Source: Ulota crispa
Lineage: Eukaryota > Streptophyta > Bryopsida > Orthotrichales > Orthotrichaceae
Length of the DNA: 64,000 bases
Assembly: GCA_963920765.1 (NCBI GenBank)
Contig: OY987243.1
Span: 35,277,060-35,341,059, forward strand
Direction: 5' to 3'
Below the pieces are notes generated by a model. That model made no database searches. It saw only the letters and a program-made list of their open reading frames with translations, and was not told where the DNA came from. The position numbers and the translations under genes were made by a program. Positions 13,019 to 24,719 of this stretch are shown here, in pieces; position 1 is the stretch's first letter, and the number at the start of each line of letters is the position of its first letter.

Positions 13019-13345
13019 AAAACACTACGTATTCATGATGTCTTCCACGTCTTTCTTTTGAAAGGATATCGATAAGGTACCATTCCAAAACAATATCATA
13101 TACCGCCTCCACCAATAGTCACTCCTGACGGAGATGTGGAAGGGGAGGTTTGTGAAGTTCTTGATTCACGATTTTTTGGTTGTAGGAAGAAACTCTAGTA
13201 CCTTGTTTCTTGGGAGGGCTATGAACTAGAGGAGCACTCTTGGGAGCTGACTGCAAATCTAGAGAATGCATCTGATGTTGTTGCAAAGTTCCATACACTC
13301 CATCCCAAGACACCAGAATCGCATTTTCAAAGAACACGACATGGA
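13019..13345 (+). pseudogene. Integrase tail with chromodomain
   Basis: After a stop at about 13007, the sequence encodes the LRIHDVFHV tract that closes chromoviral integrases and then a chromodomain at about 13135-13280. Recognisable parts are GEVCEVLDSRF, then YLVSWEGYE and HSWELTANLENA. The aromatic residues that cage methyl-lysine can be placed (Tyr/Trp in YLVSWEGY and the later Trp). A TAG interrupts it before YLVSWEGY. In this class the chromodomain steers insertion towards heterochromatin. Confidence 0.88.
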
Positions 13346-13363
13346 CAATACAAGAGGGGGTAA

Positions 13364-13622
13364 TGTTACAAACTAGTTAGTAACAACAAGACTTGATTGC
13401 AATTACGACGGTTATGATTAATTGATCCTTCTCTTTCCTTTAAGAACCACGTGAGGAAATTTGTTTCTCACTCAACATTTTGCTAATACAGACGTAATGA
13501 TTTCGATACTACTTGCCTAATCTTTTAATGCTTGCCATGAGCAATTTACGGAATGAGGCTCATAGAGTTTATGTTGGTTGATTTGGACGGAGTGTTGATC
13601 ATGCGATTGCCGAACTTTGACA
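13364..13622 (+). repeat. 3' LTR of the chromovirus
   Basis: Matches 8012-8267, preceded by the purine-rich CAAGAGGGGGTAA. The downstream target duplicate TGCAG is at 13623-13627. Confidence 0.95.
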
Positions 13623-13627
13623 TGCAG

Positions 13628-14920
13628 GTGAGGCCTTGCTCTCATAAAAACACTTGAAAGACTTGTCAAAAATTTCTCTAAACTCTTTTTTGTCATGGTT
13701 AAAAAAAAAAGATTGCATAAGTTTGTGGTTTCTGTAAAGTTAGCAAGAAACTCTACACTTTACATAAGCACATATTTCATGAGTACTTGCTTTTTCTAAA
13801 AAAGAAAATTGTTTCTTGAGTGTGATGAGTAAAGTGATTACTATTATTTTTGTTGGAATCAAGTATGCTTAAGTCAGTGAGATACCAAAATTACACAAGA
13901 AAGCGATGGATCAGAGAAGCGCTCTTACTTAAAGATGTACCAAAAATACTTTTTTGCTCTTCCATATCCTTGTTTCTCTACAAATTGAGCTTAATTTCTC
14001 AAAAAATTCCCTCAAGCTAAAGTGCCTTATTTTAACCGTTTATGGTATTTCTACCTTAAATATCTAAAATTTACCCCCTCTCGGTCTGCATGTATCAATT
14101 CCCCAAAAAAAGTACAACCATTTTTTTGTTCTACGTGGAGTTCTAAGAATGGCCACTTACTATAATTGTACTCTAAAATCCTCTATTGGTGTCTTGGTGT
14201 CGAGGACGGCAACGACAACACTGCGCCCGGTACAACCCGAGCATCAACCGTGTCCGGTTCTCAACTCGCGTTCCTCTACTGCAAACGAGCGACGGAAGCA
14301 ATGGTCCATGCCACAGACTGCTGCGTCTTCTCGCCATCGCCTCTGCTGCCGGAGCTTCGACCCTTTCCCCTAAAACTCCGACTTTCGAACGATTCCATCT
14401 TCATCGTTGTTCTGCTTCCCCGCTTTCTTTTCGACTCAGGCGTAGTCTTCTCTTCCTCTCTCAAATCCTTTCAGAACAGGTTTTGCGAAGTTCCGTAGGG
14501 TTTGGACTTTAGACTTCCCTGCGGCACTCATGTCTCACTGATTCGATACAGTCCTTTCAGGGACCGTTTTTTGGTGTAATTTTATGGTTAGCAAGGAGTC
14601 TCGTAAAAGAGACGGAACAAGGAATGCTGTGGACGTGGTTGCAAAGCAATATATTGCAGTGGAGGAAGGGTCAGGTTAATTTAGGGTTACGCGATTTTAC
14701 AATGGCCTGAAAAAGGGCTGGCTCTTGTCGGTTCGGAACTTTTCTTTAAAGAGAGCATGGAGAGGTGAAAGGAGAAAGGTTTGAATTTTTAGTTTAAGGA
14801 TTGGTTGGTGTGAGCGATCTCTGGTGTTGTCGGTTTTGAGAAAATTTGGGCGAGGTAGGGTTTGAGAGAGAGGAATATTTAGTGGTCAAGCTGGCGTATC
14901 AGGCGAGGCCGACGGTTCTG
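13628..14920 (+). promoter_or_regulatory. Upstream region and probable 5' leader of the trihelix gene
   Basis: 13628-14130 is AT-rich without features. From about 14150 base composition shifts to GC-rich with many C/T-rich runs, and several overlapping short open frames occur (14149-14512) with no recognisable protein. This is what a long 5' untranslated leader of the following gene would look like. I see no convincing TATA box. A start site cannot be fixed from sequence alone. Confidence 0.5.
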
Positions 14921-16350
14921 ATGGGGGAGAATTTAGGCGTGATGCCTATGTCTCTCCAGGGAGCGCATGACATGAATCACCCCGTGGATTTGGGCTCGCT
15001 CACTCCAGGCCGGGGACGCGCTCTCAAGAAAGAGGACCGCATTCCGCAGTGGGGATACCACGAGACGAAAGAGTTCATTTCCATTCGGGCTGAGCTCGAG
15101 AAGGACTTCACGCAAACCAAGCGGAACAAGACGTTGTGGGAGCTGATTGAGAGGAAGATGAAGGAGAAGGGGTATCGACGGAGTGCGGATCAATGCAAAT
15201 GTAAATGGAAGAACCTCGTGAATCGCTACAAGGTAAGGAAAAAAAATGTCAGCTTGGTTCTCAATTGTTGACGTAATTTTTGCATGTTGCCACAATGAGG
15301 ACGATAGAGCTTTTTTTATTGGATGTTTTTCGATTTAGGCATGCCACGTCGACCAATATTAATCATTTTAATTGGTCGTAAAACTTGATGTTTTCTCTTA
15401 TCTTACCTACTTTTCAATCAAATTTGGTTGTGTTATGTGGCTTAGCAATAGCTGATTTTTGTCTATCTCTCTCATCAATTTTGTGGTGTTTTCCAGGGGA
15501 AGGAGACTTCTGAGCCCGATTACGAGGTCTGGTCTAAAGCCCTTTGTAGTTCCTTACTGTTTCATTCGTCTTGTTTTCGTGTGCATTCTTAATACCGCAT
15601 GTTCAGGTTGTGCATTTTTAACATCTCATGTTCAGGTTGTGCATGTCGGAATCTGATCAGTGGTATTTATTTAACTGCTCTGGTGGTGTTGTCTTTCTCC
15701 TTTTTGTGTGATTTATTGTCAAATATTGGTGACTACGATATTGATGTGATGTCTCTCGCTCTGACGTGCAGTTCTTGCAGGGGAAAGACCCTGCGGATCC
15801 TGAGAATGGCAGGCAGTGTCCATTCTTTGACGAACTGGATGCTATTTTCAAAGAGCGTGCCAAGAACTCTGAGAGACTTTTACTGGAAACTGAGCCAGGG
15901 TCTCGAGCCAAGAAGAAAGGGAAACGGGGCAAAACGAAGAGTTCAGACGATGATAGCGAAGATGATGACGACGAAGATGAAAGTGATGAGGACCGTGTGG
16001 TACAAAGAAAGAAGAGGAAGAACGAGAAAGACAATAACCGACCAAGAGTAACAGCCGAGAAGTACCGTGCCAACAGCATGCAGGAAGTGCTGGAAGATTT
16101 TTTCCAGCAGCAGCAGAGGGTGGAAGAGCAATGGCGGGAGTCTGTGGAGAGACGAGAACAGGAGCGCCGGATGCGGGAGCAGGAGTGGCGAGATGCCATG
16201 GAGAAGCTGGAGCAGGAGCGGATCTCAAGAGAACTCATGTGGCGTGAACGTGAGGAGCAACGGAGAGCCCGTGATGAAGCCCGTGCACAGAAGAGAGATG
16301 AGCTTTTTGCTGCCTTGTTGAGCAAATTGGCTCAGGACGAAGGATATTGA
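14921..16350 (+). CDS. GT-3/GT-1-like trihelix transcription factor
   Basis: A nuclear DNA-binding protein. Exon 1 14921-15232 (donor GTAAGG), last exon 15781-16350, with a possible 30-nt micro-exon 15497-15526; all junctions are phase 0. Without the micro-exon it is 293 residues, with it 303. The trihelix domain spans about residues 40-104, with the family's spaced tryptophans at W44, W73 and W96 and the motif QCKCKWKNLVNRYK at the exon 1 end. Next come the RQCPFFDELDAIF motif (about 115-127), a basic patch, an acidic run of Asp/Glu/Ser (about 159-175), a second basic patch, and a C-terminal Glu/Arg/Gln-rich coiled coil (about 200-285), probably for dimerisation. I chose ATG 14921; the frame is open further up only from a TTG. 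Family members bind GT elements in light- and stress-responsive promoters. The order of parts matches plant homologues. Confidence 0.93.
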
Positions 16351-17632
16351 GTTCCGTCATCCTGTGCTTTTGACCATCACTTCTTTCACTTCAATGATGT
16401 GAGGTGCACATCATTCTCTGCACGTCAAGTGCACTGGGAATGTGGAAGCCTTTTGCAAATCCATCCATGGAGGTCGAGAGTGCACCACATGACAACCACC
16501 TCCGTAACAAAGGTGATCTTCTACAGTTTTTCAGGCAAGCGTGGAACTAGCGGGAATGCTGAGAATAGTAAAAACTCTTATTCATTTTTGCAGATTATGT
16601 CCAACTGTCGGTGGAAGGAAAAAAACGGCCCCGAGTGACTGATTGTAAGATTGCTACGTGTCACATTTTTTGTACCTCTTTATTCTTACTTTTCTGTCGT
16701 TCCCTGTTCGAATGTTGCATCAACAATGAGTGCACGGTTTTTTTACTTTTGTCTGCTGACATTTTTAGTGTCATCTGGGTCAGTGTGCATAGTCCGTAGA
16801 GTCTTATTAGTATTTATTCGTACTTTAGTGTCTAGACTATAAAACCGCAGATAGCCAGCTTTTTGTCATAGGCGGTAGGTGTAAATAGCGTGTAGGTGTC
16901 CCTCCACCACAAGCTGTAGGTATGCACAGATATCACTCGTGAGTCTTTGGACACTCACATGAGCACTTCAATATTTGACTATTCAAGTAGGGCGTCGCCT
17001 TGCTCTGTGCCACTACAGATCTCTCTTTTGCTTGCTTGTGCCTCAATGTTTTTGTTTTTTTTTAAATCTTTACTAATATTTTTCTGAGACGACTGTAATC
17101 AAGGTGATGCTTTGAGGTCTAATTGTGAACCAGGTCCCTTGTTCTGATTCCATTGGGCTGGAATTTTATTTGAGGCAGAACCATTCCGAGATAGTCATAT
17201 TTGCCAAGTGGTGAAGATGTTTATTGTATTAGGAAGTGCCATAGGTTCATTTTTCATGGTGACCGAAGCAAAACAGCATTCATGTCGTTGTACGTGTTTC
17301 CTTTCTTTTGTGAACTTTAGTTATAGGGAGACCGGGAGAGATTGAGTACTAATGTGCAACTGTTTGAAAGTTGAAAAGCAGTGACGTCAAGTGAAAATTT
17401 AAGCAATAGAGAGATGTTGAAGGAGTGTTTTCACATCTAGTAGATTTGTAACTATGTGATTGTCTTTTGATGGTATTTATTGTTGTTTCATTATATTACA
17501 AATTTCAATGTTATGCACTTTTTCATTAGTAACGGGAAGAATTAAATGCTATGGTTGATGAAAGTGTACAAAGATAAAGTCAAAATAAAATGAACAACCT
17601 TTTCAACATCTTTTTTATGAGGGTTTTTTTTT
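16351..17632 (+). other. 3' flank of the trihelix gene
   Basis: Moderately GC-rich to about 17000, then AT-rich. Probably contains the 3' UTR and polyadenylation region. The short open frames here have no recognisable motifs and no coding bias beyond the trihelix stop. Confidence 0.45.
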
Positions 17633-17968
17633 GGGAATATTTCATGGATACCCTTGAAGTTTGCAATATTTGCATAGATATACCCCTGTTTTTTCAGAAA
17701 TTACACAAATACCCTTGCACCAAATTTTTCAGGAGTTTGTTTTGCTGTGCATGTCACTTACTTTCTTCCTTTCTGCGCATGTTTGCTTCTTTTTTTGTTT
17801 CATTACATTCTCTTCTTCAACATTGGTCATGAAGGAAGCACAAGCACATCAAATAAATGCCTAAAATTTATGGTTTGAGGATATTTGGGTAATTTCTGAA
17901 AAAGCACGGGTGTTTGTACAAATATTGCACAAATATTGCACACTTCAGGGGTATCCTTAAAATTCTCC
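17633..17968. mobile_element. MITE, GGGAAAATTTCATGGATACCC family, copy 1
   Basis: The left terminus reads GGGAATATTTCATGGATACC followed by CTTGAAGTTTGCAATATT. The right terminus carries the reverse complement (GCACACTTCAGGGGTATCC). The GCATGTCACTT block inside is shared with copies at 26760-27130 and 35680-35972. No coding capacity. Confidence 0.85.
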
Positions 17969-18919
17969 TTATTTTCTAATCTATTGTAGAGCTTCAAATA
18001 TACACATATAAATATAGGGTAAAAATCAACTAGAACTCATCCTACCATAATTTGCAACAAAGTTGTGTTGATTAGGGCATATTGTATTGGTTAAGGCCAC
18101 TTGATGAGGGTCCTATTCTTTGTTAATATTAATACATACTTAGATATTCATAATAAATCTCTAATAAGATATTTAAAAGCTTTGAGTTTTGGGATTTGGT
18201 ATGATACACCATGGTGTTTCAATCTAGTACAAGACAATTTGCATAGGAGAAAACATAGATATGATGGTTGCATGGTTGATGGAGTTGTTACTAATGCTAT
18301 ATACTAGTTGAAGCACTTTAGTCTAAAATAATTTTCTAATAGCATTTCATTGTTAGCTAGTTGAACTTAAAAGAGTTTAGAGCCCTAAATATAAAAAGGA
18401 CATTCTATATGGAGCATGAGTCAAAGTATAATGGTAGGTTGGAATTATTGTGGACTTGAAATTTGCAAATTATTATGCAAAGCAATATTACCACATTATG
18501 GCTAAAGTTGTTTGCAAACAAGGGTCTATTTGTCAGTGCAATGCTTTAAATGATGATTGTATTCTAAACAGGGAAAATATTGGGCGCTTAATTCTATAGT
18601 ATGGCACCCAAGAAAGGATTCAAGAGCTTGTTGTGAAACAAGTTCATAGATTGACAATAGTGCTAAAACTAAATAAATAGGGCAAAGAAATATGTCCCAA
18701 AAAAACAACCATCAAATACAAATACAGTCAATGAACATCACCACATAAGAACTTGGATCAAGAAAATAGAGGATCAAAAACCATCATAGAAATTGATTGG
18801 AACAAAATCAATCAATAATATAGTTGATGGAAATTTAAGCCTTCCAAGTTTGAAACATGGTTGATTTCCAATGATTACATTATTGAGTAGGAAACTTTTG
18901 ATAGAAGTGGGTGATACAA
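17969..18919. other. Intergenic, no recognisable gene
   Basis: AT-rich, stop-dense on both strands; no repeat recognised. Confidence 0.5.
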
Positions 18920-18923
18920 TTAA

Positions 18924-19561
18924 CCCCAAAGCGTCATTGGGGACAAAAACATTCCTCTACCAATTTTTGAGGTTAAATTAAATCTGACCAAATTACTATT
19001 TTTAGTAGATTATATTTTTGAAAAGTTCTTTCTAAAGTTCAGTTTTAGTTTCAACAATTTGATTTTGCAAATGATTAATTATGATTTTTCTATTCAAAAT
19101 TTTGTGCACCGGTGTTCATAGCAATCTTGATTTTAAGTAGTGTTGAGGGCTCTTGGGAATGAGCCTCAAAAACACTAGATCTTTGAGAAAAAATCACATT
19201 AAAAATTCATTTAAAAAAATTGCAAAGTAAATTTTGAGAAGTCATAAATTGGTTGGGGTTATGCATGTTAGGCCCTTCAACCTCATATTTTTTTGGTGAC
19301 CAAATTTTTAAATTTGGCATGTGAAAAGAAGATTGAAAGACTTCAAATCACTTTCACAATTTTAACACCCTCATGATCAAACATTATAGTCTTTCAATTC
19401 ATAAGATATATTGTTGTGTTTTCTTTTCTAATGTGATCTCTAACATGTCTAGTTTAATTTTATACGGTTACAATTCAAAAAGAATTGATACAACTTATCA
19501 ACTTTTTGTTCAAATTAGAGAAAACTCCTAGAAGTCCTAGAAATGCAATGTCGCTTTGGGG
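18924..19561. mobile_element. TTAA-flanked MITE, diverged member (638 bp)
   Basis: Flanked by TTAA at 18920-18923 and 19562-19565. Ends read CCCCAAAGCGTCATTG and its near reverse complement CAATGTCGCTTTGGGG. The CCCC start and TTAA target match the main family in this window, but the next ten bases differ from the CCCCTAAAGGACC consensus, so this is a separate subfamily. Non-coding. Confidence 0.85.
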
Positions 19562-19601
19562 TTAAATACAAAAAACCTAAGGGTGACTGATAAATATCCA
19601 T

Positions 19602-19979
19602 TAAGGTAGGCGCACCGATAAGCGTGGAAATAAGGGTTTTGGAGTAGGTAAAACAATTGCCTAACTTTGAAAAAATACTGTAAGTTAGGAAATGGAAACC
19701 AAAAATATTGGCATCAATTTCAAGGTTCCAAGTGCAAGCATTTGTTCACAAGGATTTTCCAAAGTCCAAAATTATTGAAATTGTAAGAACTATGTGTAAG
19801 AGATGCTAATCACAAGGCTTGTTGGTCCTTAAATAGTAAGATGGGTACTCAAAACCTCATGTTAATCACCCATAACCATCACTAAGCCACCCACAACCAT
19901 TTGTTTTTTTATTGGTTAGCCCTACCACTGTCAAGTGATAGGCATGAGGACCTAATGCTTATGGATGCTGCTACCTTAC
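19602..19979. mobile_element. MITE, TAAGGTAGNAGCACCC family, copy 1
   Basis: Left end TTAAGGTAGGCGCACCGATAAG; right end CTTATGGATGCTGCTACCTTAC, which is its imperfect reverse complement. The interior is not obviously shared with the other copies, so only the termini tie it to the family. Confidence 0.65.
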
Positions 19980-20492
19980 TTGGAATTGTGGCAAAGTGGT
20001 AGAACCTACCTTGCCACGCTTGGCTACACATGAACTTGCAACTACTAGACAAATAGTAGAATTAATTTTAGCAACGTTGCCCCTTGAGGCCACCATTCCT
20101 TTGCATAATCAATAGCATTGCCTTTTTGCCTTGACAACCTAACCTAAATGACTTGGTAACTTTGTGGTTTTGTCATTGAGACAACTTCAAATTCCAATCC
20201 TTACCTTGATCATTTATTCCAATCAACATTCAAATACTTTAATCATTACCAATTTTCACTCAAATTTTGATTGATAAAAAGGATCCTTATCTATCATACA
20301 TTAAAAAAGTAGGTCATATTTAGTTCTAACAAAAGATGTAACAAAAAAAACACCTCAAACTTCAAATGGGTAAATTTAGTGAGAGGATTCTAGTTTCTGA
20401 AAATTTTAAATAAAAAGGTAGCCAGCCGCTCTTCAAATTGTCTTGAATGCAAAAAAGAAAAAGAAAAAACTTCTAAAACTAAGAAGGTGAAA

Positions 20493-20811
20493 TAAGGTAG
20501 GAACACCCATAAGCGTTAGTTTAAGAGTTTTGAACATGATGACTATTAATAAATATCTAGTAAATTATAAGACCATGTTAGCAAGAGAAAAATAATGAGT
20601 CTTGCACTTTCAAATGTATTATTTGGATACTGTGAGAATAAGTTGTGAATTTTTAAAAAGCAAACTATCATTGTACCCATAACAAACACTAAGGTTTCAT
20701 ATTCACATGTTGTACATCCTTGTAATTACATCTATTTATTTTTACAGATTTTCCAAGATTTTAGAGGTGACGGTTATGGGGACACTAACACTTATGGGTG
20801 TCCCTAACTTA
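20493..20811. mobile_element. MITE, TAAGGTAGNAGCACCC family, copy 2
   Basis: Left end TAAGGTAGGAACACCCATAAG, right end CTTATGGGTGTCCCTAACTTA. The interior is clearly homologous to copies at 52409-52705 and 55776-56060: the same order of blocks around TTTTGAACATGATGACTATT, TGAGAATAAGTTGTGAATTT, TTCACATGTTGTACATC and GAGGTGACGGTTATGG. Non-coding. Confidence 0.85.
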
Positions 20812-21004
20812 ACTGACTATTGAGGCAAGACTAGTGCATTTCTATGATAAAAGAAAAGTTGAGGAGAAAGCTTCAAGCTTCCCAAGCACTATCAAAGTGA
20901 GGAGGATGTACAACCCTTGCTTTATTTGTGACAAATAAGGCTAGATAGCACCAATTGCATGCAAATTTGGTTGTAAAAGGAGCCAAAGTATAAGACTTGT
21001 TTAA

Positions 21005-21395
21005 CCCTTAAAGGACTGACGGGTGACTGTGCTTGAATCAATGCGCAGCCCATGGAGAATTCACTATTCAATACCTCTATAGCAGTGTGACATGTGCCCA
21101 TAAAGGCCAATATTCTCCCCAAAAGTGCAAAAGTCAATAGTGCCCTCACGAAAATTGTAGGAAGGGCAGCAGAAGGGCAGCACAAGACATCTACACCTCT
21201 TCACAAATTGAAATTCAAACAAATATGGGGGCATGCAAAGCAGCAATTTCTAGCATTCAAAAATTAAGCACATCACCTTGACCACTTTCAGAAGAAAAAA
21301 ATTTGAAAAAAATTTGAAAAAAACTTGATTTTCCATTCTTTGGGTGCTTCGTAAGCACTGAAAGGATGATTTTTGTCCTCATGGACGTTTAGGGG
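21005..21395. mobile_element. TTAA-flanked MITE, short member (391 bp)
   Basis: Left flank TTAA at 21001-21004, then CCCTTAAAGGACTGACGG. The right end reads GGACGTTTAGGGG followed by CTAA, one change from TTAA. A degraded or internally deleted family member. Open frames on the minus strand inside it (20922-21246) carry nothing recognisable. Confidence 0.7.
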
Positions 21396-21536
21396 CTAAC
21401 CAAACAAACTTCTATGTTTGGTTGGACATATCTTTCAATTAAGACAATAACAGTATATTACATACAAAACTTAGAATTCTATCCAAAATGTTTATCATGT
21501 AGAAATATGTGATTGCACTATAATATCTATGGGCAT

Positions 21537-21930
21537 TGATATGTGTACCACACCCTTTCAACTATTGTACCACACCCCCGGGGTAAATTTCTACCATCAA
21601 AAAATTGAATTCAAGAATTTGGAATTCAGATTTGGACTTAGAGACCGTCATTTAGTCTAGAACCACATGAAAACGTTGTAATTGAACAACACCCAATGAC
21701 AAAGTTTAGCTAGGGGGGAAAATATTACTTTTAATTTTATTTACAGAAAATATAAGTTTTTTCATTGGGCGTTGTTTGATTAGAACCTTTTTGTGATTCT
21801 AGACTAAATCAAGGTCTCTAAGTCCAAATCTGAATTCCAAATTCTGAAATTCAAATTTTTGATAGTAGAAATCTGAAATTCACCCCGAGGTGTGGTACAG
21901 TAGTTGAAAGGGTGTGGTGCACATATCATT
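21537..21930. mobile_element. MITE, GTGTACCACACC-type family, copy 2
   Basis: Terminal inverted repeats begin GATATGTGTACCACACCC and end GGGTGTGGTGCACATATC. A second inverted block, around CTAAGTCCAAATCTGAATTC, faces its partner across a core where TGTAATTGAACAACACCC mirrors GGGCGTTGTTTGATT. Same family as 6558-6920, with better ends. Non-coding. Confidence 0.85.
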
Positions 21931-22853
21931 TCCCAATATCTGCATGTGTTATTCTAACACTATTTGATATAAAAAAGAAAATGAATGGAGCTCCTTGTTG
22001 CTACACGCATTTTCCAATAATGTGATCATTGCAATACTAATTCAGTTTTCTATAATTAGAGGCATCTACAAAAATGTTTGTTTTACAAAAAAAAATTGGT
22101 TCTTTTTTGGAGAATTTATAAATAAGACCCAAAACAAAAAATAATGATTTTAGTGACACACTACTACAATAATTAGAAAAAGGGATACACTTTCAACATT
22201 GATGCCTCTTTTTCACCATTCTTGCCACCAAAGTGCTGTGAAATCATAATCCAATCTTTGATATTTCCAGAACCCCTCACCAAGGGAGCCACTCATATTC
22301 TATGCACTTTCACATTCGATTGTTCACTACATTCTCTTTGCATATTCTTAAACAAATCTACTTTTGCCCAATGACTTGTCAAATATTAAGACAAGCAAAT
22401 CTTCCTTAGTCTAGTGACTTGTTGAAGAGTATAGCTTGAAGTCAATTTTGCAAGTAGACGATATTATTAGGAGAGATTTGCAAAAAAACAAAACCCCTTT
22501 TTTGTCCAAAAAATCATTTCCTGATGCCAAAAGATGAATGATAATTGTTAAAAAGTAGAAAAGATTATGAAAGTCAAATGAGCAATGTACAAGGATATAA
22601 ATGGCAAACTAATTTTGTTCCAAAAAAGTTGTAAAATGAAGTTTTGTTATCTCCGCTCTAAAATACTCAAAATAATAATAGTAATAATCATAATTATTAT
22701 TATTAGAGCATTAGTACTGTAACTGTGCTCGCTACTTGTGGTTATTTAGTTTGTGCCTTCATTTATAAAATTCACAAATACACTTCATGCCTTCAATAAA
22801 AAACTTGAATACTACGGTTTCAATTTTAATAAATTTCTCGTTTAGCAGTGCTT
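21931..22853. other. Intergenic with a TAA/ATA microsatellite
   Basis: No gene. A short imperfect trinucleotide tract (AATAATAATAG/TAATTATTATTATTAG) lies at about 22668-22706 and can form a small hairpin. Confidence 0.5.
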
Positions 22854-22857
22854 TTAA

Positions 22858-23770
22858 CCCCTAAAGGACCAAGCAAAGTTTTCACCAAAAACTCTTCAAA
22901 ATTGCCATTTTTAGAGCATCAATCAAATTTGAAAACAAAAACATCTTTATGCATATGTGACCGTAGGATCTTGTAGAAGATTGGTTTTAGAAGACGTGGA
23001 AAAAATTTCAAAGTTTTCCACCTCGTGGATTGGAAGTTAGAATGGTTTGAATATTTAAAAACGTCTTGTAAAAAACTGTGCAGCTACCCTTCAGAAGGTG
23101 AAGTTCCTAAGGAAAAAAGGCCATGTGGTTGGTGCTTCTCTAAATTCCTTATCCCACCTAAGTAAAGTACTTATCAAAAAAGTTTCAAATCATTTAGAGT
23201 TGTATAACATATGGAAAAAAATTAGTAAGTAAAAAGAAGAAGAGAATGATTCAAAACACTAAATTGTTAAGAATTTAATTATGGAAATGAATAATGCCAA
23301 TCCCAATGGTCATAATGTTGTCATAAACAATCTTCATTGTTTGGTTTTGTTCGTTTTCCAAAATGTTGAAAATTGAGTAAAATAAAGGACTTCAAAGTTT
23401 ATTTTGGAGTAGAGAATCCATTATTGCTCGCAAACAAAAATTCCTCGTAACTTTCATCTTGTTGATTGAAATGGAAAGATTCAAAGCTTCCTACATTCAC
23501 ATAAATCTCCTAAACCTATCTGAAATTTTTGTTTTTGAAAAAAGCGATTTTTAAAGATTTGCCCAAGCTGCTTGCCGAACGTAAAAAACAACATTTAGGC
23601 CATAACTTTTTACTCATAATTCCAAATGTTATGAAATTTAGTGCATATGAAAGATAAACCTTGTCCCCACATTTTATTAAAATTTCAGCCTAAAATATGA
23701 GAAGCTCCAATCACATGTACCTGCCCAAAATTGCTATGTTTCTAAAAAAGGGGGTCTGGTCCTTTAGGGG
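22858..23770. mobile_element. TTAA-flanked MITE (913 bp), subfamily with 46370 and 60620
   Basis: TTAA at 22854-22857 and 23771-23774. Ends CCCCTAAAGGACCAAGC and GGTCCTTTAGGGG. Shares internal blocks (ACTAAATTGTTAAGAATTT, then AATTGAGTAAAATAAAGGAC) in the same order and orientation with 46370-47280 and 60620-61539. No open frame of note, so it would depend on a transposase supplied elsewhere. Confidence 0.92.
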
Positions 23771-23857
23771 TTAAGTAACTTCAGTTAATCATGAAATTCA
23801 CTTGCTCCGCAACAGTTGTCAAAAGCTGCAACGGTATAATTATTGTATTTTGATTTT

Positions 23858-24395
23858 GGGAAAATATCAAAAATGCCCCTCAGTGCTTTCAAAATATCAA
23901 ACATACCCCTTCATTATTTGAAATATCAAAAATACCCCTTGTCATGTGTAAGAGTATCAATTCTACTTCTACTTATCTTTGAAAATGCCTGATACCCTTA
24001 GCTTTCTTGTACCTCTTTAGTGTAAATTTTTGTAAACATTGGGGTGATAATAGAAATTACAAAAATCAGATGCAAGTTGAATGTAAGTCAAATCTTGGAA
24101 GCAAGCTCTTCAAGCTTTATATAGTGATTTTTGCATTTAAGTTTATTGTGACCTAAGCCATTGCATTAACTAAACAATACACTTTTCTTTGCCTATGTCT
24201 TCATTGCAAATATGACTTACAAAAATTTCAATAACAAGGCACAAGAAAACTAAGGGTATTAGATGTCTTCAAAGATTAACATAGGGGTATACTAAATATT
24301 CTTACACAAAACTAGGGATATATTTGATATTTCAAATAATGTAGGAGTATTTTTGACATTTTGAAAGAATTGAGGGGAATTTTTAGTATTTTCCC
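23858..24395. mobile_element. MITE, GGGAAAATATCAAAAATGCCCC family
   Basis: The left terminus GGGAAAATATCAAAAATGCC is followed by two more degenerate repeats of the same phrase. The right terminus mirrors it and ends TTTTTAGTATTTTCCC. About 540 bp. Internal AT-rich filler without coding capacity. Only copy seen in the window. Confidence 0.75.
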
Positions 24396-24420
24396 TTTTA
24401 TTTTCTTTATTTTTTTTGTC

Positions 24421-24645
24421 ATGGGCAGATGCTTCTCTCGACGCTCCCTTCGTCCCGCGTTTTCTGTCCAGCGAGGTTGTATAGTTCGTCGTCCCGCCTT
24501 TTCCGAGCTGGCAGTTCCGGAGCGACTCACCGACATGGTCATGGAGCTCCTTTATGATTCCGATTTGATGTGGTCCAAAAAAGTGCGCCAGAGCAAGATT
24601 ACTGTTGCAGGCTTTACCCACATGGTCTTGGACTCTTGGGTCTAG
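24421..24645 (+). CDS. Uncharacterised 74-residue open frame in a GC-rich island
   Basis: ATG to TAG open frame of 74 residues within an isolated block of about 300 bp (24421-24720) that is markedly richer in G and C than its surroundings. The predicted peptide starts MGRCFSRRSL and contains PERLTDMVMELLYDSDLM; I do not recognise it. The opposite strand is also open (24292-24702), so coding direction is uncertain. It lies between a MITE and a dispersed repeat that begins at 24720. It may be a captured or stranded exon rather than a gene. Confidence 0.2.
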   Translation: MGRCFSRRSLRPAFSVQRGCIVRRPAFSELAVPERLTDMVMELLYDSDLMWSKKVRQSKITVAGFTHMVLDSWV

Positions 24646-24719
24646 TGGGGGTCGGGGGGAGCCTGCTCCATCTCTGTGGTCAGTGTCACCGACCTCGGCC
24701 ATCCTTTTTCGCTTCCGTG

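Larger units (their letters stand above)
8012..13622 (+). mobile_element. Degenerate Ty3/gypsy chromovirus, full length with both LTRs
   Basis: A complete LTR retrotransposon of 5.6 kb. LTRs of 256 and 259 bp start TGTTACAAAC and end TTGACA, giving the canonical TG...CA. It is flanked on both sides by the 5-bp direct repeat TGCAG (8007-8011 and 13623-13627), so both ends are original. Order inside is gag, zinc knuckle, protease, reverse transcriptase, RNase H, integrase, then a C-terminal chromodomain, the arrangement of Ty3 chromoviruses. A polypurine tract (CAAGAGGGGG) lies just before the 3' LTR. Many stops and frameshifts make it non-autonomous now. By-eye LTR identity is about 90 percent with mostly transitions, which suggests an old, methylated copy. 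No primer-binding site could be recognised after the 5' LTR. Confidence 0.97.

Noticed and set aside
15657-16325. 222-codon minus-strand open frame opposite the trihelix gene
   Set aside because: Antisense shadow: the Ser/Cys/Arg-rich peptide is the complement of the Glu/Arg/Asp-rich coiled coil on the plus strand.
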